NCBI RefSeq assembly: GCF_023544665.1
Contig: NZ_JAMJFL010000008.1
Span: 124,001 to 188,000, forward strand
Reading direction: 5' to 3'
From: Streptomyces sp. YS415
GTDB taxonomy: Bacteria; Actinomycetota; Actinomycetes; Streptomycetales; Streptomycetaceae
DNA length: 64,000 bases
How positions within the stretch are numbered: the first letter of the stretch is position 1; the number at the start of each line of letters is the position of its first letter. A model generated the notes under the pieces. The model worked only from the letters and a program-made list of their open reading frames with translations, did not search any database and was not told the origin of the DNA. Of this stretch, positions 17,772-25,888 are shown piece by piece. The translations under genes and the position numbers were made by a program.

Positions 17772-18749
17772 GTGACGATCACTTCCCCGCATCTCGGCAG
17801 CCCGTCCTCGGCCTGGACCGACGCCAGGCTGCTCTACGCGCTCGAGGAAGTGGTCGAAACAGAACTGAACCGCCATCTCTCCGTCGCCAAGGACTGGATG
17901 CCGCACGAATACGTGCCCTGGTCCGACGGCCGCAACTTCCCCGGCTTCTTCGAGGACGGCGAGGCCTGGGACAAGGAGCAGTCCAAGGTCACCGAGATCG
18001 GCCGGATCGCGCTGGTCGTGAACCTGCTGACCGAGGACAACCTGCCCAGCTACCACCACGAGATCGCCTCGCTCTTCGGCCGGGACGGCGCCTGGGGCAC
18101 CTGGGTGCACCGCTGGACCGCCGAGGAGGGCCGGCACGGCATCGTGATGCGCGACTACCTGCTCGCCTCGCGCGCCGTCGACCCGGACAAGCTGGAAGCC
18201 TTCCGCATGGCCCACATGAGCGAGGGCTTCGAGTCGGACAACCGGCACTCGATGCTGCACTCGGTGGCCTACGTCGCCTTCCAGGAGCTCGCGACGCGCA
18301 TCTCGCACCGCAACACCGGCCACCAGTCCGGCGACCCGGTCTGCGACCGCATGCTCGCGCGCATCGCGACCGACGAGAACCTGCACATGGTCTTCTACCG
18401 GAACCTGCTGAAGGCGGCCTTCGAGCTCGCCCCCGACCTGACCATGCAGGCGGTCCGGGACGTCGTCGTGAACTTCCGGATGCCCGGTCACGGCATGCCC
18501 GGCTTCGAGCGGTTCGCCGCGCAGATGGCGATCGGCGAGGTCTACAACATGCGGATCCACCACGACGACGTGCTCCAGCCGGTGCTGCGGCACCTGAAGG
18601 TCCTGGAGATCGACGGCCTCGGGCCGGAGGGCCTCAAGGCCCAGGAGGAGCTGGGCCTGTTCATGGGCGGCCTGGACGCCGAGGCCTCGAAGTTCGACGA
18701 GAAGCTGGCCGCGCGCAAGGCGCGCATGGCGGCGCGCGCCGCGGGCTGA
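17772..18749 (+). CDS. desA: Acyl-ACP desaturase (soluble di-iron, fatty acid desaturase type 2)
   Basis: A 325-residue ferritin-like desaturase inserting a double bond into acyl-ACP. Di-iron ligand motifs are visible: Glu88 region (NLLTEDNLPSYHHEI), EEGRH (118-122), QELATRISH (171-179) and DENLH (201-205). The GTG start at 17772 has GGAG about 6 bases upstream; the longer open frame to 17559 has no coding signature. It is related to mycobacterial DesA. Membrane lipid adjustment is the likely role, controlled through the repeat array upstream. Electron donors are not encoded nearby. Confidence 0.9.
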   Translation: MTITSPHLGSPSSAWTDARLLYALEEVVETELNRHLSVAKDWMPHEYVPWSDGRNFPGFFEDGEAWDKEQSKVTEIGRIALVVNLLTEDNLPSYHHEIASLFGRDGAWGTWVHRWTAEEGRHGIVMRDYLLASRAVDPDKLEAFRMAHMSEGFESDNRHSMLHSVAYVAFQELATRISHRNTGHQSGDPVCDRMLARIATDENLHMVFYRNLLKAAFELAPDLTMQAVRDVVVNFRMPGHGMPGFERFAAQMAIGEVYNMRIHHDDVLQPVLRHLKVLEIDGLGPEGLKAQEELGLFMGGLDAEASKFDEKLAARKARMAARAAG

Positions 18750-18795
18750 CGCCCTCCCGGTATTTCCCTGGGGCAGATCGCGGGCCTGCGGCATC

Positions 18796-19644
18796 ATGCA
18801 GGCCATGCGTGAGAACAGCAGGTCGCAGCAGGCGGTCGGATTCCTGCTCGGCCTGGTCGACGAAGAGACCGCCGCCCGGGTCCGCGCGCGGACCGGTCTG
18901 CCCGGACCCGAGGCCCCCGACGCGAGCGTACGGCGCCTCCAGCGCGCGTGGACGTGGTCACGGCTGCTGCCGGCCTCCGTCGCGCTGTGGATCCTGGAGA
19001 ACGACGACCCGACGCTCAACGCCGTGGTGTGGCGGCACCTGGAGACGGACGCGGGGCTGCGCCGCGCCGTCGTCCGCGGCATCCCGTTCGGTCCCGGCCG
19101 CACCGAACCGGTCCGGGTGGACCCCCTGCTCATCGGCCAGGAGCCGGAAGTGCCCGCGCGCTACGTCCGCGAGGGCCTCGTCGGCTGTCTGCGCGCGGTC
19201 ACCTCGATGAGCGAGGGCCGCGCCGCCGCCTCGATGGTCCTCACGCGCGCCGACTGGGACACGGTCGCCGCGGCGGACGACGAGGCTCCGCTGCCCGGTT
19301 ACGCCCGCTGGGCGCTGTCCGTACGCCCCGACTGCCCGCCCGCCGTGCGCGCCGGCTTCGGCTCCCACGCCAAGTTCACCCACCGGATCCGCCAGGCGGG
19401 CGTGCTGGCGGGGCCGGCCCCGTTCGCGCTGTCCTACGACCCGGCGGTCGGCGTTCTCGAGGTGTTGGCGATGGGCCACGTGCTGTTCCCCCGGCGCATG
19501 CCGGAGGCCGAGGACGCGCTGCGCCCGCTGGTGCGGGAGCACCTGGGCGAGAGCGAGGAGGCGTGGGCAGTGCTGGCGCAGCTGATGGAGACGTTCCACG
19601 GAACCGCACCCGAGCTGATCGTCACCGCGGGCGCCATCGCCTGA
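18796..19644 (+). CDS. Hypothetical protein, conserved in appearance
   Basis: A 282-residue protein of unrecognised family. It has no signal peptide and no clear membrane helix, is predicted largely alpha-helical, and contains many Arg/Glu pairs and a WSRLLPASVALWILEND segment near residues 54-70. ATG 18796 and ATG 18805 are both possible starts, neither with a strong ribosome-binding site. It ends just before a run of eight A residues and the Trp-anticodon tRNA gene on the other strand. No function can be proposed. Confidence 0.65.
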   Translation: MQAMRENSRSQQAVGFLLGLVDEETAARVRARTGLPGPEAPDASVRRLQRAWTWSRLLPASVALWILENDDPTLNAVVWRHLETDAGLRRAVVRGIPFGPGRTEPVRVDPLLIGQEPEVPARYVREGLVGCLRAVTSMSEGRAAASMVLTRADWDTVAAADDEAPLPGYARWALSVRPDCPPAVRAGFGSHAKFTHRIRQAGVLAGPAPFALSYDPAVGVLEVLAMGHVLFPRRMPEAEDALRPLVREHLGESEEAWAVLAQLMETFHGTAPELIVTAGAIA

Positions 19645-19667
19645 GCGCTGCCGGAAAAAAAAGGGGG

Positions 19668-19741
19668 GCGGGGCGGCCGGATTCGAACCGGCGTGTTCTG
19701 GTTTTGGAGACCGGTGCGCCTGCCTCTGCGCTACGGCCCCG
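19668..19741 (-). tRNA. Atypical tRNA with Trp anticodon (CCA)
   Basis: The minus strand folds as a cloverleaf. The D-arm is GCGC-AGAGGCAG-GCGC; the anticodon loop CTCCAAA carries CCA; the T-arm is GCCGG-TTCGAAT-CCGGC. The acceptor pairs fully only if one C (19736) is bulged: CGGGG-(C)-CG against CG-CCCCG. The anticodon stem has one C-A mismatch. There is no encoded CCA tail; the 3' end runs into C6 and then T8 (19655-19662), which could terminate transcription. This differs from the housekeeping Streptomyces tRNA-Trp as I recall it, and its D-arm is shared with the Gly-anticodon gene at 24.5 kb. Confidence 0.7.
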
Positions 19742-19833
19742 CCCTTGGGGGCGAAGCGTAATGCCTTGGCCGGTTGTCGGTGGGGCCTGGTACCAATGAT
19801 CCACGGGGGAACATCCGGTACGGGGGGCGGCAC

Positions 19834-21240
19834 ATGGCGTACGGGGAGCGGGAGCGGCGCGTCCCGGTGGTCGATCTCGCGGACCGCAGGGCGCTGGAGC
19901 GGTACCGCCCGGCGGACACCGGGGTGATCGAGGAGGCGCGGCGGCTGAAGGAGGCCGCGCTGCTGGACTTCGGGCTGACCGAGTCGGCCGTGGCGTCCTG
20001 GCTGTACGCGAAGTGCCGGCACCAGATCCCGACCACGGCGGTGGCCACAGCAGCGGTGGTGGCCTGTGGCGACGGCTCCTGCCTGCTGCTGTACAACCCG
20101 GACTTCTTCGTCGGACTCGGCCTGGACGGCGTGAAGTTCGTGCTGTTCCACGAGGCCCGGCACCTGGTGCACCGGCATCTGTTCGCCGATCCCTCCCTGC
20201 GCGCCGACCCGGTCTTCGAACTGGCCGCCGAGGTGTCCATCAACCATGTGGCGATGGTCCGGCTCGGCCGGCCGGTGCTGCCCCTGCTCGACGGCAGGCC
20301 GACGGGGGTGGATCCGCGGGAGGTGCACGAGCTGTACCGCACGGACCTCACGGCACACGGCCTGGAACCGCTGGCGTACGAGCGGTTCACGGAGACCGAC
20401 ATGCGGATCTACGGCGAGCTCAAGCGCATGCGCCACCCTCCGGTGCCCGCACCGCGGTTGTGCGTGCACCTGATGGCGGGCGCGGTCCCGGCCGACCAGG
20501 AGACCGTCGACCTGGTCGCCTCCTCCGCGCTGCTCAACTCCCTGCTGGCGGCCCGGCGCGGGCACCCGGGCGCGGAGGCGGAACTGCTGGACCTGATGGG
20601 CCGCACCGAGGACGGCAACGCCCGCGCGGCCCGGCTCTGGGGCCGCCTCGGCGCGGGCATCCTGCGCGGGGAGACCACGCGCACGCGCACCGTCGACTGG
20701 TGGCAGCGCTGGCTGATCGACGTGCTCGCCTCGAAGCTGCGCGAGGGCGAGCGGCTGGTGTACCCGAAGAAGCGCGGGGCGCTGCTCGCCGCGCTCGGCC
20801 AGGATCCCCTCCTCTCGCGCCGCGGCCCGGTCCGGGAGAAGGTCCTCGTCATCGCCTACGACACCTCGGGCTCGATGCCGCACCACGTGATCACCTGGCT
20901 CACCGGACTCGTCGGCCGCATCGACGGCGTTCAGGCGCACTGGCTGTCCTTCGACGCCGTGGTGATGCCCTTCGTGCCGGGCGAGAGGGTGTACGGCGGG
21001 GGCGGCACCAGCTTTCAGGCGGTCGCGGACCACGTGGAGGGACGCACAGAGGTGAACGGGCGCCGCTTCGAGGAGATTCCCGACGCCGTCGTGGTGCTCA
21101 CCGACGGATACGCGCCGCCGATCACACCCGCCGAGCCGGAGAAATGGATCTGGCTGATCACCGAGGGCGGCGACGAATGGCCCGACCGGCACACCCCCGC
21201 GGTGGACTGCCATCGCGTCACCACAGGATCAGGCAGATGA
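19834..21240 (+). CDS. HEXXH / VWA-domain protein (DUF2201-like putative metallopeptidase)
   Basis: A 468-residue cytosolic protein. The N-terminal part has a zinc-protease-like HEARH (106-110) in KFVLFHEARHLVHRHLF. The C-terminal part is a von Willebrand A fold with the metal-ion site DTSGS (343-347), GGGTSF (389-394) and LTDG (422-425). This pairing defines the DUF2201-type VWA-like metallopeptidases, which typically work with MoxR-like AAA+ ATPases. The ATG at 19834 follows a G-rich stretch. The stop overlaps the AAA+ start as ATGA, so a complex is likely. Proteolytic activity is an inference from HEXXH only. Confidence 0.82.
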   Translation: MAYGERERRVPVVDLADRRALERYRPADTGVIEEARRLKEAALLDFGLTESAVASWLYAKCRHQIPTTAVATAAVVACGDGSCLLLYNPDFFVGLGLDGVKFVLFHEARHLVHRHLFADPSLRADPVFELAAEVSINHVAMVRLGRPVLPLLDGRPTGVDPREVHELYRTDLTAHGLEPLAYERFTETDMRIYGELKRMRHPPVPAPRLCVHLMAGAVPADQETVDLVASSALLNSLLAARRGHPGAEAELLDLMGRTEDGNARAARLWGRLGAGILRGETTRTRTVDWWQRWLIDVLASKLREGERLVYPKKRGALLAALGQDPLLSRRGPVREKVLVIAYDTSGSMPHHVITWLTGLVGRIDGVQAHWLSFDAVVMPFVPGERVYGGGGTSFQAVADHVEGRTEVNGRRFEEIPDAVVVLTDGYAPPITPAEPEKWIWLITEGGDEWPDRHTPAVDCHRVTTGSGR

Positions 21241-23030
21241 CCACGGAAGTGCAGCAGACGGCCCTGTCCCGCCTGGAGTCCTTCATCGACGCGATGATCG
21301 ACCTCGGGCAGACGGGGCAGATCTTCGGCGAGCACGGCATCGGCAAGACGGCGACGTTCTTCTCGCACCTCGCCCGGAGCCGTCCCGACACGGCACTGGT
21401 GTACGTCCCGGCGGCGAACCTGACGCCGGACGACCTGCTCGTCAACGCCCCGGTGCGCGATCCGCGCACCGGTGAACTCGCGCTGCGCCAGCTGGTGATG
21501 AGCCAGCTCAAGCCGGGCCGGCCCTTCGTGCTGCTCATCGACGACTCGCTGCAGGCGGGCGGGACCATCCAGTCGCAGCTGATGCAGATCGCCTGCAACT
21601 GGACGCTGGGCGAGCACGATCTGCGCGCGCTCGGCTGCGTGGGCGTCTTCCTCACCGACAACGAGTCGCTGACCGAGACCTCGGCCCGGCGCGGCGATCT
21701 CGCGCTGCTGGACCGGATGGTGACGATGCGGATCACCGCGAACGACACCTCCTGGCGGCGGCATCTGGCGGCCAAGTACCGCCCGTGGGACCTGCGTCCG
21801 GTGTTCTCGTTGTGGGCCTCGCTGCCACCGGCCGTGCGCGAGCTGCTGTCACCGCGCACGCTCGACCATGTCCTGGCCAACGCCCGCGAGGGCTTCCCGC
21901 TGCGCTGGGGCCTGCCCCTGATCGACGGCGAGCGGCTGCGTCTCGCGGAGCCCGGTGCCGACGGCAGACCCGGGCAGAACCGAACGGCCGAGATCCTGGA
22001 CCGGATCGCCGAGGCGGTGGGCGTATCCAATCCGTCCACGGTCCCGGACCCGGTGCGCCAGGTGGTGCGGGCCGCCCTGCGCAACCGCTGGACGGTCCTG
22101 CTCCAGGGGCCGCCGGGCTGCGGGAAGACCGAGTTGGTGCGGCAGACGCTGCGTGAGGGGCTGGGCCGGGAGGCGCTGTACTTCTCGCTGCCGGTGACGA
22201 ACGTCGAGGACCTGTGCGCGCCGGTCCCGTCCGCCGACGGGACCCTGGACACGCTGCTGGCCGCGAAGTTCACCGGCCCCGAGCCCAAGGCGATCGTGTG
22301 GGACGAGTACAACCGGCCCAAGGACAAGTCCGCGTTCGCCAAGCTCATGGAGGTCACCCAGGAGTGGTCGCTGGCGGGCCGCCCGATCGACAACCTGCGC
22401 GCACAGATAGCGGTCCAGAACCCGCCGTACCACCTGGGCCGCAAGCTGCTGGTCGCGCGGAACAACATCGCGCAGGCGACCCGGTTCACCGCCTCGCTCC
22501 AGGTGGCGCCGGAGGACATCCCGGCCAACGAGTGGCTGCTCGCACGGTACGGCTCCGACGCCGAGACGGTGCTGGAGTGGTGGAAGCACGACATCGACGA
22601 CGAGGGCCGGGCCTGGATCACCAAGCGCACCCTGGAGCGGTTGATCAAGCTGCACCGGCGGGGGCTGCCGCTGGAGATGGCGACGGTCTACCTCGGCGAC
22701 GGCGAGTACGCGCCCGTGCCGCTCACCGCCCTGATGGACCGGCTCGGCGGCCGTCAGGTCACCGGCCTGCGCGAACTGGCCCGGGACGCGGACGTGTGGG
22801 AGGCGCGGCTGCGGCGGGCGGCGGAGGCCGGCGACGAGGGCGGGGACGACAGCGACGTGGTGCACCAGATCCTGGCCAACGCGGAGTTGTCCCAGCTGAA
22901 GAAGCACCAGGCGGTGGTGGTCCGGATGGTCGCCCTGCTGCCGGCGAAGCTGCGGGCGACGTACCTGGTGGGGGCGTCGCGGCAGCAGCAGCGCTTCTGG
23001 ACGGAGGTGTTCATGGGACTCCGGCGCTGA
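21237..23030 (+). CDS. Tandem AAA+ ATPase (MoxR-like) partner of the VWA protein
   Basis: A 597-residue protein with two ATPase modules. Module 1 has Walker A GEHGIGKT (31-38) and Walker B VLLIDDS (98-104); module 2 has GPPGCGKT (291-298) and AIVWDEYNR (352-360). Between them lies a helical segment with NESLTETSARRGD (142-154). A tail after residue ~500 is acidic and helical (RRAAEAGDEGGDDSDVV). The start is fixed by the ATGA overlap with the VWA gene. MoxR-type ATPases act as chaperones with VWA partners. Tandem modules are unusual, since most MoxR proteins have one. The substrate is unknown. Confidence 0.82.
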   Translation: MTTEVQQTALSRLESFIDAMIDLGQTGQIFGEHGIGKTATFFSHLARSRPDTALVYVPAANLTPDDLLVNAPVRDPRTGELALRQLVMSQLKPGRPFVLLIDDSLQAGGTIQSQLMQIACNWTLGEHDLRALGCVGVFLTDNESLTETSARRGDLALLDRMVTMRITANDTSWRRHLAAKYRPWDLRPVFSLWASLPPAVRELLSPRTLDHVLANAREGFPLRWGLPLIDGERLRLAEPGADGRPGQNRTAEILDRIAEAVGVSNPSTVPDPVRQVVRAALRNRWTVLLQGPPGCGKTELVRQTLREGLGREALYFSLPVTNVEDLCAPVPSADGTLDTLLAAKFTGPEPKAIVWDEYNRPKDKSAFAKLMEVTQEWSLAGRPIDNLRAQIAVQNPPYHLGRKLLVARNNIAQATRFTASLQVAPEDIPANEWLLARYGSDAETVLEWWKHDIDDEGRAWITKRTLERLIKLHRRGLPLEMATVYLGDGEYAPVPLTALMDRLGGRQVTGLRELARDADVWEARLRRAAEAGDEGGDDSDVVHQILANAELSQLKKHQAVVVRMVALLPAKLRATYLVGASRQQQRFWTEVFMGLRR

Positions 23031-23043
23031 GACGGACCGGCCG

Positions 23044-23067
23044 CCGGGCGGTTCCGGCACCGCCCGG
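23044..23067. terminator. Bidirectional terminator hairpin
   Basis: CCGGGCGGT, loop TCCGGC, ACCGCCCGG: nine perfect pairs between the convergent AAA+ and short-chain dehydrogenase genes. Confidence 0.55.
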
Positions 23068-23079
23068 TCGTGCCGTCGC

Positions 23080-24408
23080 TCACCACTGCGCCGCCCGGTA
23101 GTCCTTCAGGAACACCCCGGACACCGGATCGCCCGCCTCGCCGCGCACGATCGGGTCGTACACGCGGGCCGCCCCGTCCACGATGTCCAGCGGCGTGCGG
23201 AACCCCGCGCCGGCCATGCGGGCCTTCTTGGGCGCCGGGTTCTCGTCGGTGATCCAGCCGGTGTCGACGGCGCACATGTGGACGCCCTGGGCCGCGAGTT
23301 CGGCGGCGCTGGTGCGCGTGAGCATGTTGAGGGCGGCCTTGGCCATGTTGGTGTGCGGGTGGCCGGCCGTCTTGTTGCGGACGGCGAACCGGCCTTCCAC
23401 GGCGGTGACGTTGACGACGTACCGGCGCGGGTGCGGGGAGGCGAGCAGCAGGGGCAGCAGCCGGTCGCACAGCAGTGCCGGGGCGAGGGCGTTGACGAGC
23501 TGGGTCTCCAGGACCTCGGCGGGGTCGAGCGCGCCGAGCCGCGCCGACCAGGAGTTCTCCGGGGAGGGGTCGGGCAGCAGCCCCGCCTCGTCGGCCTCGC
23601 GCAGCGCGACGGGCAGCGCCGCGGCGCCGCTCTCCAGCCTCCGCATCGGTGTGAAGCCGGGTGCCTGCCGGGCCCCCGCGGGGAGCGCGTCGTACTCCCC
23701 GGCGGCCAGCAGCGCGTACGACTCGGGCGGACGCCGTACGGTCTGGGCGGCGTTGTTGACGAGGATGTCCAGGGGCTCGCCCTCGGCCCGCAGTTCCTCG
23801 CACAGGCCGAGCACCTGGCGGGGGTCGCGCAGATCCACGGCGAGGACGGTCAGCCGGTCGAGCCACTTGCCGCTGCCCGGCTCGGCCCGGAAGCGGCGCA
23901 CGGTGTCGTGCGGGAAGCGGCTGGTCACCAGCAGTTCGGCGCCGTCCCGCAGCATCATCAGCGCCAGCTGGAAGCCGATCTTCACCCGGCCGCCGGTGAG
24001 CAGCGCCCGGCGCCCGCTCAGATCGGTGCTCAGGGCGCGGCGGGAGCGGTTGTCGGCGGCGCAGCCGGGACAGAGCCGGTGGTAGAAGGCGTCGACCTGT
24101 CGATAGGGGGACTTGCAGACATAGCAACTGCGCGGTTTGCGGAAGGCGCCCGGCGCCCCGGGATCGGCCAGCGGCGCGTCCTCGCGCCGGTCCACCGCCC
24201 CGGTTGCCGTCGCCGCCATCGCCGCCGCGTCGGCCGCCGACGCCTCGGCCCCGCGAGTCCTGCGCCGCCGCAGCCGCCCGTCCCGGGCGAAGGAGGCCGC
24301 GACCTGCTCGGCCTTCAGCCGCACCGGGTCGTCGACGGGCAGGGCCCGCAGCTTGCCGACCGTACGGTGGAAGGCGGCCAGCTCCTCCTCGTCGATGCCC
24401 TCGCCCAT
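23080..24408 (-). CDS. Zinc-ribbon short-chain dehydrogenase-like protein
   Basis: A 442-residue protein. Residues 1-90 are a charged, low-complexity N-terminus; then CYVC (95-98) and CPGC (113-116) form a zinc ribbon. From about residue 130 there is a Rossmann SDR domain with TGGRVKIGFQ (138-147) instead of the classical TGxxxGIG, and VNNAAQ. At the active site HTNMAKAALNM has Asn where the catalytic Tyr of YxxxK is expected, and the usual Ser region reads NVTAVEG. The protein may bind NAD(P) without ordinary dehydrogenase activity. Its ATG lies 28 bp after the Glu-anticodon tRNA on the same strand, so it may be co-transcribed with two tRNAs. Confidence 0.78.
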   Translation of the reverse strand: MGEGIDEEELAAFHRTVGKLRALPVDDPVRLKAEQVAASFARDGRLRRRRTRGAEASAADAAAMAATATGAVDRREDAPLADPGAPGAFRKPRSCYVCKSPYRQVDAFYHRLCPGCAADNRSRRALSTDLSGRRALLTGGRVKIGFQLALMMLRDGAELLVTSRFPHDTVRRFRAEPGSGKWLDRLTVLAVDLRDPRQVLGLCEELRAEGEPLDILVNNAAQTVRRPPESYALLAAGEYDALPAGARQAPGFTPMRRLESGAAALPVALREADEAGLLPDPSPENSWSARLGALDPAEVLETQLVNALAPALLCDRLLPLLLASPHPRRYVVNVTAVEGRFAVRNKTAGHPHTNMAKAALNMLTRTSAAELAAQGVHMCAVDTGWITDENPAPKKARMAGAGFRTPLDIVDGAARVYDPIVRGEAGDPVSGVFLKDYRAAQW

Positions 24409-24436
24409 GTCCCCGCCCCGTGTGTGCCCGTGTGCG

Positions 24437-24511
24437 TGGTGGCCCCGGCCGGATTCGAACCGGCGTATCCGCCCTGAGAAGGCGGTGAGTCTGCCTCTGC
24501 TCTACAGGGCC
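24437..24511 (-). tRNA. Atypical tRNA with Glu anticodon (CTC)
   Basis: A good cloverleaf on the minus strand. The acceptor GGCCCTG pairs with CGGGGCC (one G-U), the anticodon stem is CCGCC/GGCGG with loop TTCTCAG giving CTC, and the T-arm is GCCGG-TTCGAAT-CCGGC. The variable loop has only four bases, and the 3' end is A followed by an encoded CCA. The D-stem has a C-A mismatch, and its loop AGAGGCAG is shared with the Trp- and Gly-anticodon genes nearby. The D-arm and variable loop differ from the usual Streptomyces tRNA-Glu as I recall it. Confidence 0.75.
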
Positions 24512-24519
24512 CCCGGCGC

Positions 24520-24596
24520 GGACCCGGGAATCGGATTCGAACCGATGTCTTCCGCCTGGGCAAGGCGGGTGCGCCTGCCTCTGCGCTACGCCCGGG
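24520..24596 (-). tRNA. Atypical tRNA with Gly anticodon (GCC)
   Basis: The minus-strand cloverleaf has anticodon stem CCGCC/GGCGG with loop TTGCCCA giving GCC, and T-arm ATCGG-TTCGAAT-CCGAT. The D-arm GCGC-AGAGGCAG-GCGC is identical to that of the Trp-anticodon gene. The acceptor is CCCGGG-(C)-G against T-CCCGGG, again with one bulged C, and two bases instead of one separate D-stem and anticodon stem. The 3' end is TCCG rather than TCCA. It lies 8 bp upstream of the Glu-anticodon tRNA in the same orientation. Confidence 0.7.
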
Positions 24597-24673
24597 TGCG
24601 CCCCCGGATCCTAACCGCACCGCGCACGGCCGGTCGCCCCGGTTTCCCGCCGCGCACGGGGGACGGCATCACG

Positions 24674-24919
24674 TCAGTGGGCGGTGCGCCGCAGCGCCAG
24701 GCGTTCCTTCTCCGACAGGCCGCCCCAGACGCCGAAGCGCTCGTCGTTGTCGAGGGCGTACTCCAGGCAGGCGGAGCGGATCGGGCACAGGCCGCAGATC
24801 CGCTTGGCTTCCCGTACGGAGCTGCCCGGCTCGGGGAAGAAGAAGTCCGCCCCGGTCTGCGCGCACAACGCCTCCTGCTGCCAGGTGAGATCGGGCGTGG
24901 TGACTGTGTCGATGAACAT
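24674..24919 (-). CDS. wbl: WhiB-like iron-sulfur transcription factor
   Basis: An 81-residue Wbl protein binding a [4Fe-4S] cluster through Cys19, Cys42, Cys45 and Cys51 (ICGLCPIRSAC), with the G[VI]WGG turn GVWGG (63-67) and a basic C-terminus KERLALRRTAH. It has no AT-hook, so it is not WblC/WhiB7. The start is ATG 24919; the frame extends upstream without similarity. Its position matches a wbl gene in the same S. coelicolor neighbourhood (recalled). Such proteins act with sigma factors in development or stress. Confidence 0.92.
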   Translation of the reverse strand: MFIDTVTTPDLTWQQEALCAQTGADFFFPEPGSSVREAKRICGLCPIRSACLEYALDNDERFGVWGGLSEKERLALRRTAH

Positions 24920-25010
24920 GGACCGTAGCGTGCCCGGCGGCGAAAAACGTTCGATCAACGCCGGATCAACGCCTCGGGGCGCGGCCCCGGGCGACCGCAC
25001 GATGATGCCC

Positions 25011-25036
25011 CCGCCGTGCCCGGGAAAGCACGGCGG
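25011..25036. terminator. Terminator hairpin after the VOC-family gene
   Basis: CCGCCGTGC, loop of eight bases, GCACGGCGG: nine perfect pairs beginning 58 bp beyond the minus-strand VOC gene stop. Confidence 0.5.
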
Positions 25037-25093
25037 CGCGCGGCGCCTCCGACGTGATCCGTGTGCCGGTCCGTGTGCCGATCCGTGGCCCGG

Positions 25094-25888
25094 TCAGCCC
25101 TCCTGCGGGGCGGCGCTCTTGATCACCGCGAAGCGTGCGCCGTAGGGGTCCTCCAGCTTGGCCATACGGCCGACACCCTCCACGTCGACGGCGGGCATCC
25201 GGACCGTGCCGCCCTGCTCCAGCGCCTTGCTGACGACGACATCGGTGTCCCCGACCTCGAAGTACGGCAGCCAGTACGGCTCCGTCTCGGTACCGGTGGG
25301 GTCGTCGGCGACGGTGACCAGGCCGCCGAACATGGCGTCCTCGCCGGCGCCCGCGGGATTGATGCAGGTGTAGACGCCGCCGGGGAACGCCATGGCCGAG
25401 GTCTCCCAGCCGAAGACGGTGTCGAAGAAGGCGGCTTCCCGGGCCAGGTCCTGGGTGTACAGCTCCACCCAGCACAGCGAGCCGGGGTCGCCCGCGACCT
25501 CGAGGCCTTTGAGGGCGGCGGGCTGCCAGATGCCGAACGGCACACCGGCGTGGTCGGCGAGGATGGCCATGCGGCCCTGGCCCATGACGTCGTCGGGCGG
25601 CACGAGCACCTGGCCTCCTGCCCGCTCCACCGCCTTCGCCGTGGCGTCCGCGTCCGGGCTCTGGAAGTAGACCGTCCAGGCGGGTGGGCCCTGATCGGAC
25701 GTGGTCTGCATGCCACCGGCGGCGGTCCTGCCGCCGAGCTGGAAGAAGCCGTAACCGCCGGACTCGGGGCCCGCCGACCGGAACTCCCAGCCGAACAGGG
25801 CGTGGTAGAAGGCGGTGGCGCCGTCGATGTCGGTGGTGCCGACGTCGACCCAGTTGGGAGCGCCGTGGACAAAACGGGTGGTGAGCAT
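25094..25888 (-). CDS. Two-domain VOC (glyoxalase/bleomycin-resistance fold) protein
   Basis: A 264-residue protein made of two tandem vicinal-oxygen-chelate domains. Domain 1 opens with NWVDVGTTDIDGATAFYHALFGWEF and domain 2 with CWVELYTQDLAREAAFFDTVFGWE, the usual beta-alpha start of each module. Streptomyces homologues are often called hydroxylases or glyoxalase-like. The ATG at 25888 has GGAGGAGG 5 bases upstream, which decides the start over the longer frame. The substrate is unknown; metal ligands are not obvious enough to assert an enzyme activity. Confidence 0.85.
   Translation of the reverse strand: MLTTRFVHGAPNWVDVGTTDIDGATAFYHALFGWEFRSAGPESGGYGFFQLGGRTAAGGMQTTSDQGPPAWTVYFQSPDADATAKAVERAGGQVLVPPDDVMGQGRMAILADHAGVPFGIWQPAALKGLEVAGDPGSLCWVELYTQDLAREAAFFDTVFGWETSAMAFPGGVYTCINPAGAGEDAMFGGLVTVADDPTGTETEPYWLPYFEVGDTDVVVSKALEQGGTVRMPAVDVEGVGRMAKLEDPYGARFAVIKSAAPQEG

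Noticed and set aside
20013..23030. 1005-residue version of the AAA+ protein
   Set aside because: The first ~408 codons lie inside the VWA gene in another frame; family sequence begins at the ATGA overlap.
24437..24596. tRNA genes as integration (attachment) sites of a mobile island
   Set aside because: I see no integrase, no direct repeat of the tRNA 3' end and no change in base composition nearby.
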